NCBI GenBank assembly: GCA_028023455.1
Contig: JAQFVV010000143.1
Location: forward strand, 1,466,001-1,530,000
Source: Epiperipatus broadwayi
Lineage: Eukaryota; Onychophora; Udeonychophora; Euonychophora; Peripatidae
Reading direction: 5' to 3'
DNA length: 64,000 bases
This document shows, one piece after another, positions 1 through 13,010 of the stretch. The notes beneath the pieces are model-generated. The model worked only from the letters and a program-made list of their open reading frames with translations. It was not told where the DNA came from and searched no databases. The first letter of the stretch is position 1. Each line of letters starts with the position of its first letter. A program made the position numbers and the translations under genes.

Positions 1-972
1 TAAACATTAAGAAAATTCTGAATATTATATTTTGAATTAAAAATAATAATACATCTGTTTAGGCAAATTTATGAACTAAACAGATGACATTTTTATTCTT
101 GATTTTATTCATTTCAAATTAAAAAACTACAGACAAGTGCCAGCCCGAGTTGGTATCCCAGATCTGTTGTCTGAAATATCCCAGCACCCCACTGAGGAAT
201 GCCAAAGACATAAAACCGGTCTGAGGATAGGGAAATTCTCCAGATAGAGATCTTCCAATAGCCCTCTGTTGATAGCATTTGCTAGTTTGTTTGTTTTTTA
301 ATTTTTGAACAATTTAAAACATTTAGAATTTTTTTTCCAAGTTAGCATTGAGAATATTTGATTATTTTGTAAAAATATTTGGTTGATCTTTTAATATAAA
401 ATACATTTTTCTCCTATTTATTTATTGAAATCACTCTTAGAGTTTGGACAGTTTTCAAAAATTAGGTTATGTTTATTCCTTCGTTTCACCTTTTCAATAT
501 ACATATATATGTAAATAAAATAAAACAAATTTCAAATGTTTTGTTTATAGAAAATAAATAAAAAATCGCTTTATTTTTATTTGATAATTTTATCAATAAT
601 TTCAGTTTTACTGAATGAAATATTTTAGATTTATAATCTTAGCATGTGGTTATGTAATATATAACTGATATTTTACTGCATCAACAATATATGGGATTTA
701 CATCATAAACTAAAAAATCGAAGTTATCATAAGTGTATAATCAATAATTTTTCATAACATTTCTAAAAAAATAAATAGTTTCAAATTCCATATAAACTAA
801 ATGAATGAAAAGTGCATTTCTAGCAATCTTTATAAAATAGAATTTGTTAAACAATCGGATCCATATTTAAAAGCATATAGAAAACAATTACTTTATAAAC
901 TATAAAGAAAAATAGAAAGGCATTGATTTATAGTTTAGAACAAAGATGGATGAATTTCTAACATTTTAGGCG
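1..972. other. AT-rich stretch without a recognised gene
   Basis: No sustained reading frame or RNA gene is visible. Positions about 128 to 290 are less AT-rich than their surroundings and may be an old repeat fragment, but I found no second copy in the window. Confidence 0.5.
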
Positions 973-1203
973 AGATCATCATCGTCATTTCTAACCATTA
1001 CCAATTGACTTCAGGATGAAGATTTCTCCAAGTTCAATCCATTTTCTGATATCTAGTGTCTCTTCTCCACATCACCCTAGAATTCTTTCTTATTTTATCC
1101 ATTCATCTCATATGTGGTTTCTTTGTAGGTAATCCAGTTTAAGATTTCAATTGTCCTTTTATTATCATCTCTTCTAGCAATATGTCCAGCCCAATCCACT
1201 TCA
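973..1203 (-). mobile_element. 3' fragment of RTE-like LINE (same family as 28.9-31.7 kb)
   Basis: Read on the minus strand, this matches the last part of the reverse transcriptase ORF of the LINE at 28863-31683, including the region encoding the C-terminal W-x-G-H and R-W-x-D-E motifs. Several stops and small indels show it is dead. It starts well inside the ORF, so it is 5'-truncated, as is usual for LINE copies. An oppositely oriented fragment of the same 3' region lies at 1994-2207. No target-site duplication was evident. Confidence 0.8.
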
Positions 1204-1993
1204 GATATACATAATATAGTAACAAAATTAGTTATTTAATAATTCAGTAGACAATACGTTTACATTTGCAATAAAATAAAATAAATATTTATATCTACAA
1301 AAGTAATAATTATTACACTATTTTTTTAATTTTAATATTGGCTTAAAATATATATTTTTTTCAATTTATGTAATATATACAATAAATAAAATCTCTCAAG
1401 ATTAAAAATATCAAGTTACAGCATTGTAAAATATATCAAAACTAAATAAATACAGACTGAAATTAAATCCTGGTATGGATATTGAAATTAGTCCATGTTA
1501 TTATCATGCAGTAATTTTCAAATAACTTTTCATTAACTCGATTAAAATTAAGAAACACGTTTATTTTAAAATAAAAATTATATTTTTCTAATTTAAAAAA
1601 AAAAAAAAATTCTTTTTTATAACCCTGTAATTTTCTCTTATTAAAAAAAACCTAAGCCATTCAGTTAAAAATTAATTTACTCGTTAATTAATCAGTTATA
1701 ATCTAAACGTTGTGCACTAATATGTAGCTGAAGAGAAGTTTATTCTTTATAATTGAAATATCAAAATAATAGAGTTACACTACTCTCGTAATCATAGTTG
1801 GATTCAAGTAAAATAAAATAGTATTTTATAGATCATTGCAGAATAAGATTCCCCAACAAACTCTCATAAAGAAAATATAATGGAGAAGACATTATTCGCA
1901 AGCTTACCAACTATAAAGTGTTGAGGGTTTGTTTTCCATTCTTGTTTTATCTATTATTTAAAAATAGCAAAATACTTATTTACTGCTTGATAG
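1204..1993. other. AT-rich spacer between two LINE fragments
   Basis: Low-complexity AT-rich DNA with homopolymer A and T runs near 1598-1612. I see no gene here. Confidence 0.5.
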
Positions 1994-2207
1994 AAGAGAT
2001 GATAATAGATGGACAATTGACATCTTAAGCTGGATTCCAAGAGATTGTAAAAGACCCAGAAAGAGACCACATGTGAGATGGATGGATGAAATAAAAAAGT
2101 GTGCAGGGGTGGTGTGGAGAAGAGAAGCTAAATATCAGAAAAGATGGATTGAACTTGGGGAGACCTTCATCCTGCAGTGGATTGATAATGGTTGATGATG
2201 ATGATGG
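1994..2207 (+). mobile_element. 3' fragment of RTE-like LINE ending in an (ATG)n tail
   Basis: The plus strand matches the C-terminal coding region and 3' end of the LINE at 28863-31683. It ends in a short run of TGA/ATG trinucleotides (about 2193-2206), the same simple repeat that ends the better copy. A short tandem-repeat 3' end in place of poly(A) is characteristic of the RTE clade. The copy is 5'-truncated to roughly 210 bp. It is inverted relative to the fragment at 973-1203, but each fragment has its own truncation point, so two insertions are the simpler reading. Confidence 0.82.
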
Positions 2208-2386
2208 GATATTAGGGTTATCTATAGGCTGATGATCTAAGCTTAATTAGATCCTAAAATAAATAAATGTCAATTGTATTTGGTTTGGATTGAATCCAAG
2301 TTAAAAGTATGATAAGAAAATATGCTATTCTTAAATCACAAAGTCTTTATGCATATATATGTATATATATGAAAAACAATATATAT

Positions 2387-3477
2387 GTGAAAAACAAAAA
2401 AAACACAAGTTAAAGCTTGCTAACACTTGTATTTATGACAATAGATGGCATTCTAGCAAAAACACCGTCAAGCGTAAGTTTGTTTACATAAACATCAGAG
2501 CAAGCATTCACTATCTCTAACTTTAGTTCCACCTTCAGATCATGATTTCAAGCTATTTGCTATCGTCAGTGAAGGACAGGAATAAGAAAATAGATCTAAA
2601 CACAAACTCTGAGCATTTATGAAACAGTTTCTATTCAGCTTGCAAGCGTGAATCTTTTAGACACGTAATGTCTTCAAACTCAGCATAGCAAGCCAGATAG
2701 CTACATGGGTCTGATATCAGTTCAGCATCACCACATAGTAGAAGCCTCTGCAATATATATCATTGCAAGAAAGACCTCAAAGGTACATTTATGAAAAACA
2801 AAAAAAACACAAAACTTGCTAACGCTTGTATTTATGACAATACATGGCATTCTACCAAAAACACCGTCAAACGTAAGTTTGTTTACATAAACGTCAGAGC
2901 AAGCATTCACTATCTCTAACTTTAGTTCCACCTTCAGATCATGATTTCAAGCTATTTGTTTCATGATCTGAAGGTGGAACTAAAGTTAGAGATAGTGAAT
3001 GCTTGCTCTGACATTTATGTAAACAAACTTACGCTTGACGGTGTTTTTGGTAGAACGCCATCTACTGTCATAAATACAAGTGTTAGCAAGTTTTAACTTG
3101 TGTTTTTTTGTTTTTCATAAATGTACCTTTGAGGTCTTTCTTGCAATGATATATATTGCAGAGGCTTCTACTATGTGGTGATGCTGAACTGATATCAGAC
3201 CCATGTAGCTATCTGGCTTGCTATGCTGAGTTTGAAGACATTATGTGTCTAACAGATTCATGCTTGCAAGCTGAATAGAAACTGTTTCATAAACACTCAA
3301 AGTTTGGGTTTAGATCTATTTTCTTATTCCTGTCCTTCACTGACGATAGCAAATAGCTTGAAATCATGATCTGAAGGTGGAACTAAAGTTAGAGATAGTG
3401 AATGCTTGCTCTGGTGTTTATGTAAACAAACTTACGCTTGACGGTATTTTTGGTAGAATGCCATCCACTGTCATATA
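2387..3477. repeat. 1.1 kb composite palindrome with A-B-A' arm structure
   Basis: The left half reads A (about 2387-2565), B (2566-2790), A' (2791-2946). The right half from about 2962 to 3477 is the reverse complement of the same series, A' then B then A. The turn lies near 2953, where AGATCATGA and TCATGATCT flank a short loop. A and A' are also direct repeats of each other, sharing the poly-purine start and the segment around CACCGTCAAGCGTAAG. Arms differ at scattered positions, so this is not an exact assembly mirror. The outer right end is shorter than the outer left end. No coding capacity is convincing. Confidence 0.85.
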
Positions 3478-5879
3478 TATATATATTACTGCTATTATAG
3501 GAGCATAATAATAATCATCACAATCACTAGTATGCTTGACAAAAAGTGTAGATCTATTTACATATTAAATTCTTGCATATAGAATTGTTTTTCTCTATGA
3601 GAAATTGGTACCATAGATATGCATACATATATTGTTTACAAATGTTTGCGAAATTATGCATAGACTAGAAAAGCTTATTTATTATTATTACATACTGTTA
3701 ATATCAACTTCTTATATTAATATAAAATAACATTTTCTTCAGAAAGATCTATTTGCTTACAAAATTTATAATGACTTGTGATTGTGTTTCATTTTCAATT
3801 AACATTAACAGAAACTTTAAACAAATATCAATGTGTATGTTTAATTTATTACATATCTTATTTAAGTAAAAAAAAAAAGTATATCATATATATCAAATCA
3901 GACCAAGTCTTTTTTTTTCGTGTTTTACACTTCAAATATTTATAGTTACTTTTTTCTTAAAATTATCAGTCAACTTTTATCTTTGCTATGACTTTCATAA
4001 TAGTTTTGCCTCAAAGTATATGTTCAATTTATTTGGTCTTCGTAATTTTCTTGTAAATATTTTTTATTCAATTTTTTCGATATTTCTATATTGCTAGTTT
4101 TCTTTTAATTTCACTTTTCTTCATCTTCTATTTCTTTATCTTTTTTTATTATACCAATCTCTAAGCTTTACAGCTATACTCAAATAAATACTTGACAATT
4201 TCAATTCAAGTGAGAGAGACTATTTTTTATTCATTCTAATAAATATTTTACATTTTGCATATTTGTATTTTTAGTAAAATATACACTTGTTTCAGAGTCA
4301 TTCTAGTTATTTATTCATAAGTTTATGTATTTCACAAAAAAATCCCCCCCCCCCCTTTATAATACTCTAGTGAACCCATCTGAGATATCTATGATGATAT
4401 ATTTAACTATTGTCTAGTGAATGCTAGCAAAAATGAATATATCTAGTAATTATGAAATTTCATTTATTAATCTCATTTTATGTCTGGTTATAATTTGAAT
4501 CAAGGCATGTTCAAACACATCTAGCTATTTAACATGGAAACAATTCAAATTTAGATAAATGAAAAACAAAATTAACTCGTAAATATATAACTTTTTATTA
4601 TTAGAAATATAATATAAACAAATTAATGATTACAATTCTCCAACTATAATGCATATATACACTGTAAAATTTCAAAAGTAACCCTTTTATAATAAAATTA
4701 GAAAAACATGGCAGATGAAATTTTAAACAGAACACTTTGTTAAAAGAAAGAGAAATGAATAACATTATACATATTTTTTTAAAAAAGCTAGAAATTAATT
4801 TTGACACAAAGGTAAAACTTGATATATATGTTTTATACATAGATTGATACAAAATATTTAGATATACTAAAATTTCTATTTACTGCACTAAGTAAAACTG
4901 AATAAAATCATGTGGAAAGAAATAGCAAATGATTTCTTAAGATGGATTTTTGGCTGAACTAGCACTTTTCAATAGGCCCAGATCTCATTTACTAACATGT
5001 CAGTATTTTCACTGTTTAATATTCGTTTGTAGCAAATTTTTATAATTTAATAATCTTTAGCCTAATAAATAGTTGATAATAATCGTTAATATATTTATTT
5101 AAAGATAATGTTATTGAATGATTGCATTAAGAAATGGAGCACTGATGCTATTTTAACCAGAAATGGATCTTAGAATAGTTTACTTCTTATCATATGTCTT
5201 TATCATTTGTTTAAAGTAGTGCAAACGTCATTGCATTTAAGAATGGATATATTAATCTTTAATTAAATTCAAAGTTTATATCTGTGTTAATATGATGTAA
5301 CAATCTTTTGCTTCATAAATGATTACTAAGAATTATTATTATACTATATTATATACTAATAAGTTATTATATTTATCTAAAGATGATATTATTAACAAAA
5401 TGCCTGCAAGAAATGTTAGCATATATAAATTGAATTGCAGTAATAATACAAAAAAAGTATTTATTATATACTTTTTATTGTAATTTTTTTTTCGAAAAAG
5501 AAAATTGACTTTATAATTGATAAAATAAAAATCAATAAATAAGTCTCTAGAGAGCATTATAAATACTTTTATTTGTAAATAGTTAGTCAAGTTCAAAAAA
5601 GATAAAAATGTTTTGAATGACTTTAAAAAAAAGGTAAAAAGAAAGAAAAACATAATAAATTATACTTATTTTTGGGTTGAACATTAATTGTTTCAGCAAC
5701 CTGCAGTTTAAAAATATTAAATTACAGAAGAAGAAAAAACGTGGAAATTCTTAGTTTGTGTGCACTCAACATTGTGAGAAGTAACCCAAATCATCTCTTG
5801 GTCAGCCATTTTCTCACGTTCTTCTCCAGTCATGAACTCTCTATCACAATGACAAGATTATTTATTGTTCATCATATCA
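3478..5879. other. AT-rich intergenic stretch
   Basis: No gene recognised. It holds a short (TA)n run at about 3475-3487 and a tract of 12 C at 4344-4355, which stands out in this base composition. The frames open on the minus strand near 4.6-5.7 kb encode only Phe/Leu/Ile/Lys-rich peptides typical of random AT-rich DNA. Confidence 0.5.
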
Positions 5880-5892
5880 CTGCATTAAATTT

Positions 5893-6201
5893 CATCACCT
5901 GATCACTATTTCTTATGCTGGCACATTACTGTTATTAAAACAGCCAAAATTCTCCATACAGTAGTGCCATTCAGTGCCAACCAGAATAATCAATGGATGC
6001 CAGAAGGCTTGTGCATAAAATCCCTATCTAGTGTCTACTCATCCAATATCGTCAGACTAGTTTTTGGTTTGTGGCCTTCGTTAGTGAGTCTGGGGATATT
6101 GGATGAGTAGGCACTAGATATGGATTTTATGCACAAGCCTTCTGGCATCCATTGATTACTCTGGTTGGCACTGAATGGCACTACTGTATGGAGAGTTTTG
6201 C
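5893..6201. mobile_element. Family 1 short retroposon, inverted-dimer form, with 13 bp TSD
   Basis: Two inverted arms (about 5947-6051 and 6094-6196) surround a short spacer. The outer sequence begins with CATCACCTGATCAC, the reverse complement of the tRNA-like head seen in longer copies. The insertion is flanked by the perfect 13 bp direct repeat CTGCATTAAATTT at 5880-5892 and 6202-6214. A duplication of this length fits target-primed reverse transcription better than a cut-and-paste DNA transposon. No coding capacity. Confidence 0.82.
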
Positions 6202-6214
6202 CTGCATTAAATTT

Positions 6215-7220
6215 TTAAATAAAAACTTTAGTAAAGCATTATATCTTTTGTATTAAACATCATCATTATTACCATCAATTTTTATCCCAAAAAGAAGAGA
6301 TTGGGGAAAAGTATTCACTTAAGCATTTATCGCCTAAGATTTGAGCATGTACTTATATGAACCTGTTCTCTTTTTTTCACGTTATTATTGTAATCATTTT
6401 CAGAACTATATAATTCTATTGTTATATTATTTATTTTTGTTGATGTTTGTGGTAAAAATGTATATTTATAGTGTTTGGTATTTCCCGGAGCTTCAAGCAT
6501 CTGGATAAAGAATTTGAACCAAAATGACCATAGATATGGTTTTATAATTGTATTAAAAAGTCTTATAAATGAAAAGAAGAAGCTTTGAGGAAAATAGGAG
6601 GCATATAAAATTGTTATTATATAAATAGAAAAGTGGGATGAATATGGTACAATTATATTTAATATTTTTCACAATTATATATATTTTTGCAATCAGTAAA
6701 AACATATAAATTATAAATTACATCTAACTTATTTCACAATTTAACATATATATTGTAAAATAAATTAATCACTTAACTCTTTATTTAAAACCATAATTTG
6801 ATTAAATCCAGATACCAAAGTTTGATAAAACTTAAATCTTATTCTATTGTTTATTCGAATGTGAAACTCAGACTCTATCATACTCTAGACATCATTTAGC
6901 TTTTATGCTTCATGTTTTGAAGCAATATTTTTTTTTGTTATCAAAAAGCTTTAAAATTTATCCATGTGAATTTTTTATTTATTGCATGGACTTATTTTTA
7001 ATCAGTTAATTATCCACAAAGACAAAAAGATATGTGTAGATATTCTAACTAGGAGATATATTCACTAATGCCATTATTGAGTTCTTCAAAGTCTACCACT
7101 ATAAACATAGATTTGACTGTCACTAGCTCATAAGGGTTTATAGTGTGTGCTTGCTTCAACTATATAAAAGCCAAGGACTTAAATTCCATTTCTGAAACAA
7201 ATAAACAAAATGATTATGAA
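6215..7220. other. AT-rich spacer
   Basis: No gene, RNA or repeat recognised between two family 1 insertions. Confidence 0.5.
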
Positions 7221-7231
7221 TGATCCTGAAA

Positions 7232-7734
7232 TCACAGAGGCAAAACTATCCATTCAGTAGTGCCATTCATTTCAAGCCATAATAATCAATGGATGCAGGA
7301 AGATTTGTTCATAAAATCCCTATCTAATGCCTAATCATCCAATATCTCCAGACTAGTTTCTAGCTTGTGGCTTTCATCAATGAGAATCTTGAATCTGAGA
7401 GCACTGCGCCTAGATCTTAGAATATAATGCAACCCTCCAGCAGCCACTTTTTACTTTTTTTTAGCTAACTACAAAGCTTTGAGTCCAAAATGAAAACACA
7501 ATAAGGTTTTCAAACTAAGCTCATCAGTTTGTATAGTTGTATAGATCTAAATTCAGTTTAGCATCCATCCTTTTCACTGTCTTTGGTTATTTAATAACCA
7601 CAGTCACCATAAGCCTATTGGGCAGGTTTTATATTACTCTGGCAGGCACTGAATGGTGCTACTGCATTGATAGTTTTGCCTCTGTGAAAAACAGCTTGTG
7701 TAAACATAAAGAATGGTGATCATGTGATGTTTGA
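7232..7734. mobile_element. Family 1 short retroposon, near full length, with 11 bp TSD
   Basis: This copy contains the family body in order: CTCCAT-like terminus, the segment around ATCAATGGATGC, the CCAGACTAG core, the TCTGAGAGCACTGC segment and the CTAAATTCAGTTTAGC segment. A short inverted return of the first terminus lies at about 7631-7680. The flanking 11 bp direct repeat is TGATCCTGAAA at 7221-7231 and 7735-7745. The 60-codon frame at 7537-7719 falls inside this non-coding repeat and is not a gene. Confidence 0.8.
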
Positions 7735-7745
7735 TGATCCTGAAA

Positions 7746-10267
7746 GTGTGAATAAAACTCCAGTAATGTCTAGGAAGATCAAATTCATCTAGATTAAGAG
7801 ATGTTTGTGGCTTTTCAGAAAATTCATTTTTTTATATCATAATTTTGTCTTCTTTGAAGGGATTTCTTTCTTGATTGAACACCTAAAAAGAAAATATTGA
7901 CTCGAGAAATATTTTTAAGTTATAAACTATGTTTTGAATTAGTGATACACACAAACTACTTGATAGATTTTTATATGTTTTCTATGAAGCAATTTATTTT
8001 TTTGATATTTGACGGTGAATATGTAAAAGAATAGGAAGCCCATTACAAGTGAATAAATTTCAGTGTGCCAACAATATTTCTTATAGAAATATTTAAAAGT
8101 TTAGTATGAGCAGCACTAGAATATGGCTAATGTTAAGAAAATGTCCTTAGAATATTGAATTTTAAACCCAAATAGTAAGAGTCATCCTTTCAAAGAGATT
8201 GTTTTTGGAAATCATTTTACATTTAACTTTAATAAGAAAAATAAGTTAGGATGTGATTTGATATACTGTACTTCCAAATAGCATAAGGTAGGATATTATT
8301 TCAATCTCTTAATGTAAAATATCATGTTTAGGGCATGTTTTTCTAATGTTTAAATGAAAAGTTAAATAATTTTTAGACTAGAGATGTCCCAATTTTTAAA
8401 AGATTACTAAACTGTTTATATCACTATTAAAGGTTTTTTTTCATGAATTCAAAGAAATATCATCAGTATAGATGACTTTTTAAATTTTATTTTAGAAATA
8501 TTACAGATGAATGTATTAAATAAAATAAGTAACAGAACTGAATTCCATGAAAGACCAATCTATAATATTTTGGATATCCTCCATTATCATTTAATGTTAT
8601 TCAATTTTTTTTTACTGGAAAGCATTTTGCCAAGTAAAGTAATAATTTTTCTGCATTTATGTATTTTGGGAAAGTTTAGATTGTTTTTCCAAACAGAATC
8701 ATAAGTCAATATCAAATCATTAAGAATAGAAAATGCTTTTCAATGCCCTTAGCAATTATATCTTGGTCTAAAATAACTTATTTTAAAAGTAGATGGTTCT
8801 CAACTATTGGAATTGTTTTCTCACAGAAATTGTAATCACATAGTAATGCATGATATTGAGTGATAATGTTTTTAGATCACTGAGATTTATTAGGTTTTAA
8901 GACTGCTTTAAACTTACTTTTATTGTAAATTTGTGGTTAGTGAATAGTTTCCAATCACACTTTGGTTTTGGATTCTAATTTTTTTTTTTTGAAAACTCTG
9001 AAATTATGTGCTCCTTGCTTTTCTAATTTAAAACAAAAACAATATCTACTGGTTGTAGTAGATTAAAATTGGATGAACATTATGAAAGAAAAGTTTATAT
9101 TTTTTCTCTAATAAAGCTTTTTTTTATTCAATTATTTGATTTTAAAGTCTGATATTTAATATTTGCAATCTCATTGATAGTGGTCCACAGAAATAACTAT
9201 GTTTTTGGTATGATCTCAAACTTTTATTTTTCTATAATTCCATATACCTATTTTTTTTAGTACTATCAAGAGATTGTATAAGTTTACAATACAATTTTTG
9301 GATCTTTGATAAACACATTTTGATGTAAAGCATTGTTAGTTTTGTTTAATTTTGAATGAATTGTTGCTAATATTCTGGAACAATAAATTCGTTCATGGCC
9401 ATGATTATGAGTTTGTTAAATTTATCATAGTAAGATGTGATTTTATTAATAATACTTTCATGATATTCAGTAAATTGACTCCAGTTAGCTTTTCTGAAAT
9501 ATTATTGGTGGTTTTTATCCAAATAAATGTTGCAAATAATAGATTTAGTTTATATGTTGACTTTGGTGAAAATAAATCAATATTAATATATTAGCAAATA
9601 GAGATGAATCATTTTTTATCAAACTGAATGGAATGTTGTTTTTTTTATTTAGCATTGTAATGCATATGAAAGTTCTTTAAAACTAATCATTCTAAAGTTT
9701 GTCTGCTTTATTCTCATTTGCATATTACCAAACATCATATAAGAAATGAAATCTCTTATAAATGCAAGAAGTGTAAGGAAATCTTAAAAAGGAATATGGA
9801 GTCATTTGGGAAGTTTGTAAACATTATTTATATAAATATTATTTATTTGAATTGTGAATGCTATATTATTTTATTTACTTTCAATAAAAATTTTGTGTTT
9901 TGATAAATGGCTTGTATTTTGACAAAAATAATTTGAAGCCAGAGATTATAAAAAGATGCACATAATTAGAAGAATACTCAAGTAATGTTATATACATTAC
10001 CATTTTATCTTTGACTCATGTAAAATTATTTACATTACATTGTTCTACCATTGAGAATAGCTAAATCTCAATCAGATATCATAAGCCCAAATTTCTACAC
10101 TACATTGTTAGATATAAAAATTAAAATTAATTCTAAGTAAAATTACAAATTATATTTTTCAAAAAATTTTGTAATGCAATGATTGTAGTCTATTATAATA
10201 TGAATAATACATTTTTAAAGCGAAAGATGCTTATTTAATATAAGAATAAATATTTAAGTAAGGAAAC
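7746..10267. other. AT-rich intergenic stretch
   Basis: No repeat family seen elsewhere in the window occurs here. Short frames at 8507-8704, 9352-9594 and 9718-9903 look random in composition. The last has a Y-K-C-x-x-C stretch, but spacing and context do not make a zinc finger. Confidence 0.45.
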
Positions 10268-10276
10268 AGATTATAT

Positions 10277-10563
10277 AAGAGTACCAAACTCTCCATACAT
10301 AGTGCCACCAAATACAAGCCTTTGTAATCAATGAACGCAGGAAGGTTTGTGCCTAAAATCCCTATCAAGTGCCTATTCATCCAATATCCCCAGATTAGTT
10401 TCTAGTTTATGACTTTCATCGGTGAGGAACCTTGGATTTGAGAGCATTGCATCCATTGATTACAAAGGCTTGCATTTGGTGGCACTGCTGAATGGAGAAT
10501 TTGATACTCTGATTAACCGCATGTATAAGTATATAAAATTGTGATCACGTGATGATTTAAAAT
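10277..10563. mobile_element. Family 1 short retroposon, inverted-dimer form
   Basis: The left arm starts with AAACTCTCCATAC and the right arm returns through ATCCATTGATTAC to GAATGGAGAATTTG. The turn lies after the TCATCGGTGAGG core. A 9 bp direct repeat, AGATTATAT, flanks it at 10268-10276 and 10564-10572. It is shorter than the copy at 7232 because the right arm lacks most of the core. Confidence 0.72.
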
Positions 10564-10572
10564 AGATTATAT

Positions 10573-11085
10573 CTTGAAACATTTTTATTGTAAGTTATAT
10601 TTATGTGCAAACACCTGTATGTATAATAATATGTTTACTTAATTATTTATAGTGATCCTTATCCATTTTTATTAAAATAGTAGAATATTTTGAAATTCTT
10701 TATTCTTAAATTATATTGTTTTTCTGTCATAATTATTATCTATTAAACAGGATTTAATTTCTAAAAGTTAACTTACTGAAGTGATTATGAAAATAAGTTT
10801 TAGCAATGTATTATATGAATAATTTATGACAAAATTAATTACCATAGCAAATCAATGATAAAGTCAAATATATGTATAATAAATAAGCATAAAAGAAAAA
10901 AAAAAGCTTAATTAAGAACTCCTTTAGTGATAGTATTTATGAAAACAAACGAATTGTTTATTTGATTATTTTCTTACTTTAATTTTGTCTTAAAATACTT
11001 ATAAAATGTATACTTTTTTTAAAAAAATCCTCAGCATCACAGATATTTGGGATTTTAAAAAAACAATATTACAACTTTTATTTTT
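10573..11085. other. AT-rich spacer
   Basis: Nothing recognised. Contains long A and T runs near 10894-10904 and 11012-11028. Confidence 0.45.
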
Positions 11086-11387
11086 AATATATAGGGTATA
11101 TGAGCACAGACTTTCACACGCCCCACCACTGTCCACACTATTTCATAGCACTGGTACACTTGAACACATATATGCTGAAAAGATAAATAATCACCAATAT
11201 ACGTATTTCATGCTAAAACAGCAATCATCAGTTGGTCCAGATTACCATTTCTACACATATATGCCATAATTGCTCAGATATATATTAAGATAGCCAAACC
11301 TCATACTTTAATGGACAGGCTTCAATCCACTCCACACTCCAACTCTTCAACCGTCCATCCAATTAAAAATCTGATGATGGAATGTTT
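11086..11387. mobile_element. Family 2 SINE-like repeat, single arm
   Basis: The unit begins with GGGTATATGAGCACAGAC and ends near CTGATGATGGAATG. Homologous units occur at 15744, 18868, 19982 and 20978. The first bases align with GGGATTTGAACTCAGAC at 15746, the reverse complement of a tRNA-like B box (GTTCAAATCCC), so the element is probably tRNA-derived with its tRNA-like part reading on the minus strand. Unlike the other copies it is present as one arm only. I could not define a clear target-site duplication. Confidence 0.7.
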
Positions 11388-11639
11388 GTTTTTTTTTAAA
11401 AAAACATATAACGTTGACTTTTTTTTTAAAAAAAAAAATGAAGGTAAAAATAATTATGCATATACAAAGGTATTCTTGCAATCAATAATGTAACGGTTTT
11501 TGAAATGACGAATATATGGAAAATACACAAAATACTTGAAATATAAAGAAACTTTTTTGGTTTTTATTTTTATTTATCTGAAATCTTCACTAAAACAGTT
11601 TATATCTAAAAGTATAGCCGATCAATCTTCCATCAAAAA

Positions 11640-13010
11640 ATTGCTTTTAATTATGAATTGATATTATGGAAGAAATATCTATAGAATTTTTGAAAGAAAT
11701 GAGAGAATTTTCTATGAATGAAATAATTGGACTTTTCAATTTGGTATAAAACAGGGCAATTTGGTCTGAATATTTTTTTAAAAACTATAATGATCCCAAT
11801 TGCTAAAAAGAAGAAAGCTGTTAAATGTAAAGAAAATAAGTTTGCTATCTCATGCTTCTAAAGTTTTATTGAAGATTTTAACTCAGAAAATGTATGGGTA
11901 GAGTATTATATTGGAGAAAAAGAATTTAATTTTTAGATAGAAAAAAGTACAAGAGATGCTATTGGTATTGTTAGAACAATTGCAGAGAGATGTATTGAAA
12001 AAGATAAAGAGATTAGTATATGTTTGTGGATTTGGAAAAAAGCATTTGATTAAGTAATTTGAAATAAACTTATTTAAAAAGTAAAAGAGTATTTTGAAAA
12101 TAGAGGAACATTGATTTGGAATATGTATACTGAGCAAAGGATAAGAATTAGATTGGAGAATAATGAGACTGATGAAGTGAATATAGAAAGAGAAATTAGG
12201 CAAGGATGCAGTATGTAACTTGTTTTTTAATATTTATTTAGAAGACATGTTAAATAATTATTTAGATAGTGGAAGAGCACATGTTGGAAGTAGAATAATA
12301 AAATGTATAGAATTTGAGATGATATGATAAATGAAGATGAAAAGAGTCTTCAGAATATATTGAATAAATTGGAGAAAGAAAGACCAAGTGTTTACGGATA
12401 GGGAGAAATATGAAAAGACTGCAAATTGAAATCTATGATAATATAGTTCAACAGGTAAATGGGTTTAGATATTTAGAGTAGTTGGTTGAGTGAGGATTAA
12501 AGAAATTAAGATGAAATAAAAAGAATAGGATTAGCAAAGGAGGCATTTATTAAGCGAAATAAAATATTTTGTGGATCTTTGGAGAGAGAATTAAGAAAAG
12601 ATTAATTAAATGCTATGTTTGAAGTGTAATGACTGTATGTTTGCGAAATGTGGATACTGAGTAATAAAATTTAAAACAGATTGGAAGCTTTTGAAATGTG
12701 GACATAAAGAATATAAAAAAATCAGTTGGATGAATAAAATAACAAATGAAGAAGTTTTGAAAAGAGTAAATGAAAAAAGAAGATGGATTGAGGAAATTAA
12801 AAAAAGAGAAACTGCATTGGACATATATTAAGAAGAAGGTATAGTTTAATAAAAGATGTTTGGAAGGAATTTGTGAGTGGAAGCAAGTAGAAAGAATAGA
12901 AAAGATAGACATTGTCTGATAAGATAAGATATGGGAAAAGTTACATGGAATTGAATAGCTGGGCAATGAAAATAATGAGTGGAAAATAGATAAATTGATG
13001 ATATGACTAT
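11640..13010 (+). pseudogene. Heavily decayed LINE reverse transcriptase, second family
   Basis: Stops and frameshifts interrupt the plus strand throughout, but reverse transcriptase landmarks occur in the right order. About 12022-12053 gives F-V-D-L-E-K and, one frame over, A-F-D (motif A with a catalytic aspartate). About 12195-12215 gives I-R-Q-G-C-S-M (motif B). About 12640-12662 gives Y-V-C-E-M-W-I-L-S, followed by R-L-E-A-F-E-M-W-T near 12678, which is the C-terminal region typical of endonuclease-type LINEs. The motif C aspartates near 12312 are destroyed. The protein differs clearly from the RTE-like family at 28.9 kb, so this is a second, older lineage. The N-terminal endonuclease region is not visible. 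Clade assignment is not possible by eye. Confidence 0.7.

Noticed and set aside
2728-2931. 67-codon minus-strand protein inside the large palindrome
   Set aside because: The frame exists only because of the inverted repeat and is not kept in the other arms.
9718-9903. Possible C2H2 zinc finger in a plus-strand frame (H-H then Y-K-C-K-K-C)
   Set aside because: The spacing from the last His to the first Cys is one residue too long for a standard linker, there is no second finger, and the frame runs into random AT-rich sequence.
11883-12966. Minus-strand frames of 72-117 codons
   Set aside because: They are antisense shadows of the decayed LINE reverse transcriptase on the plus strand.
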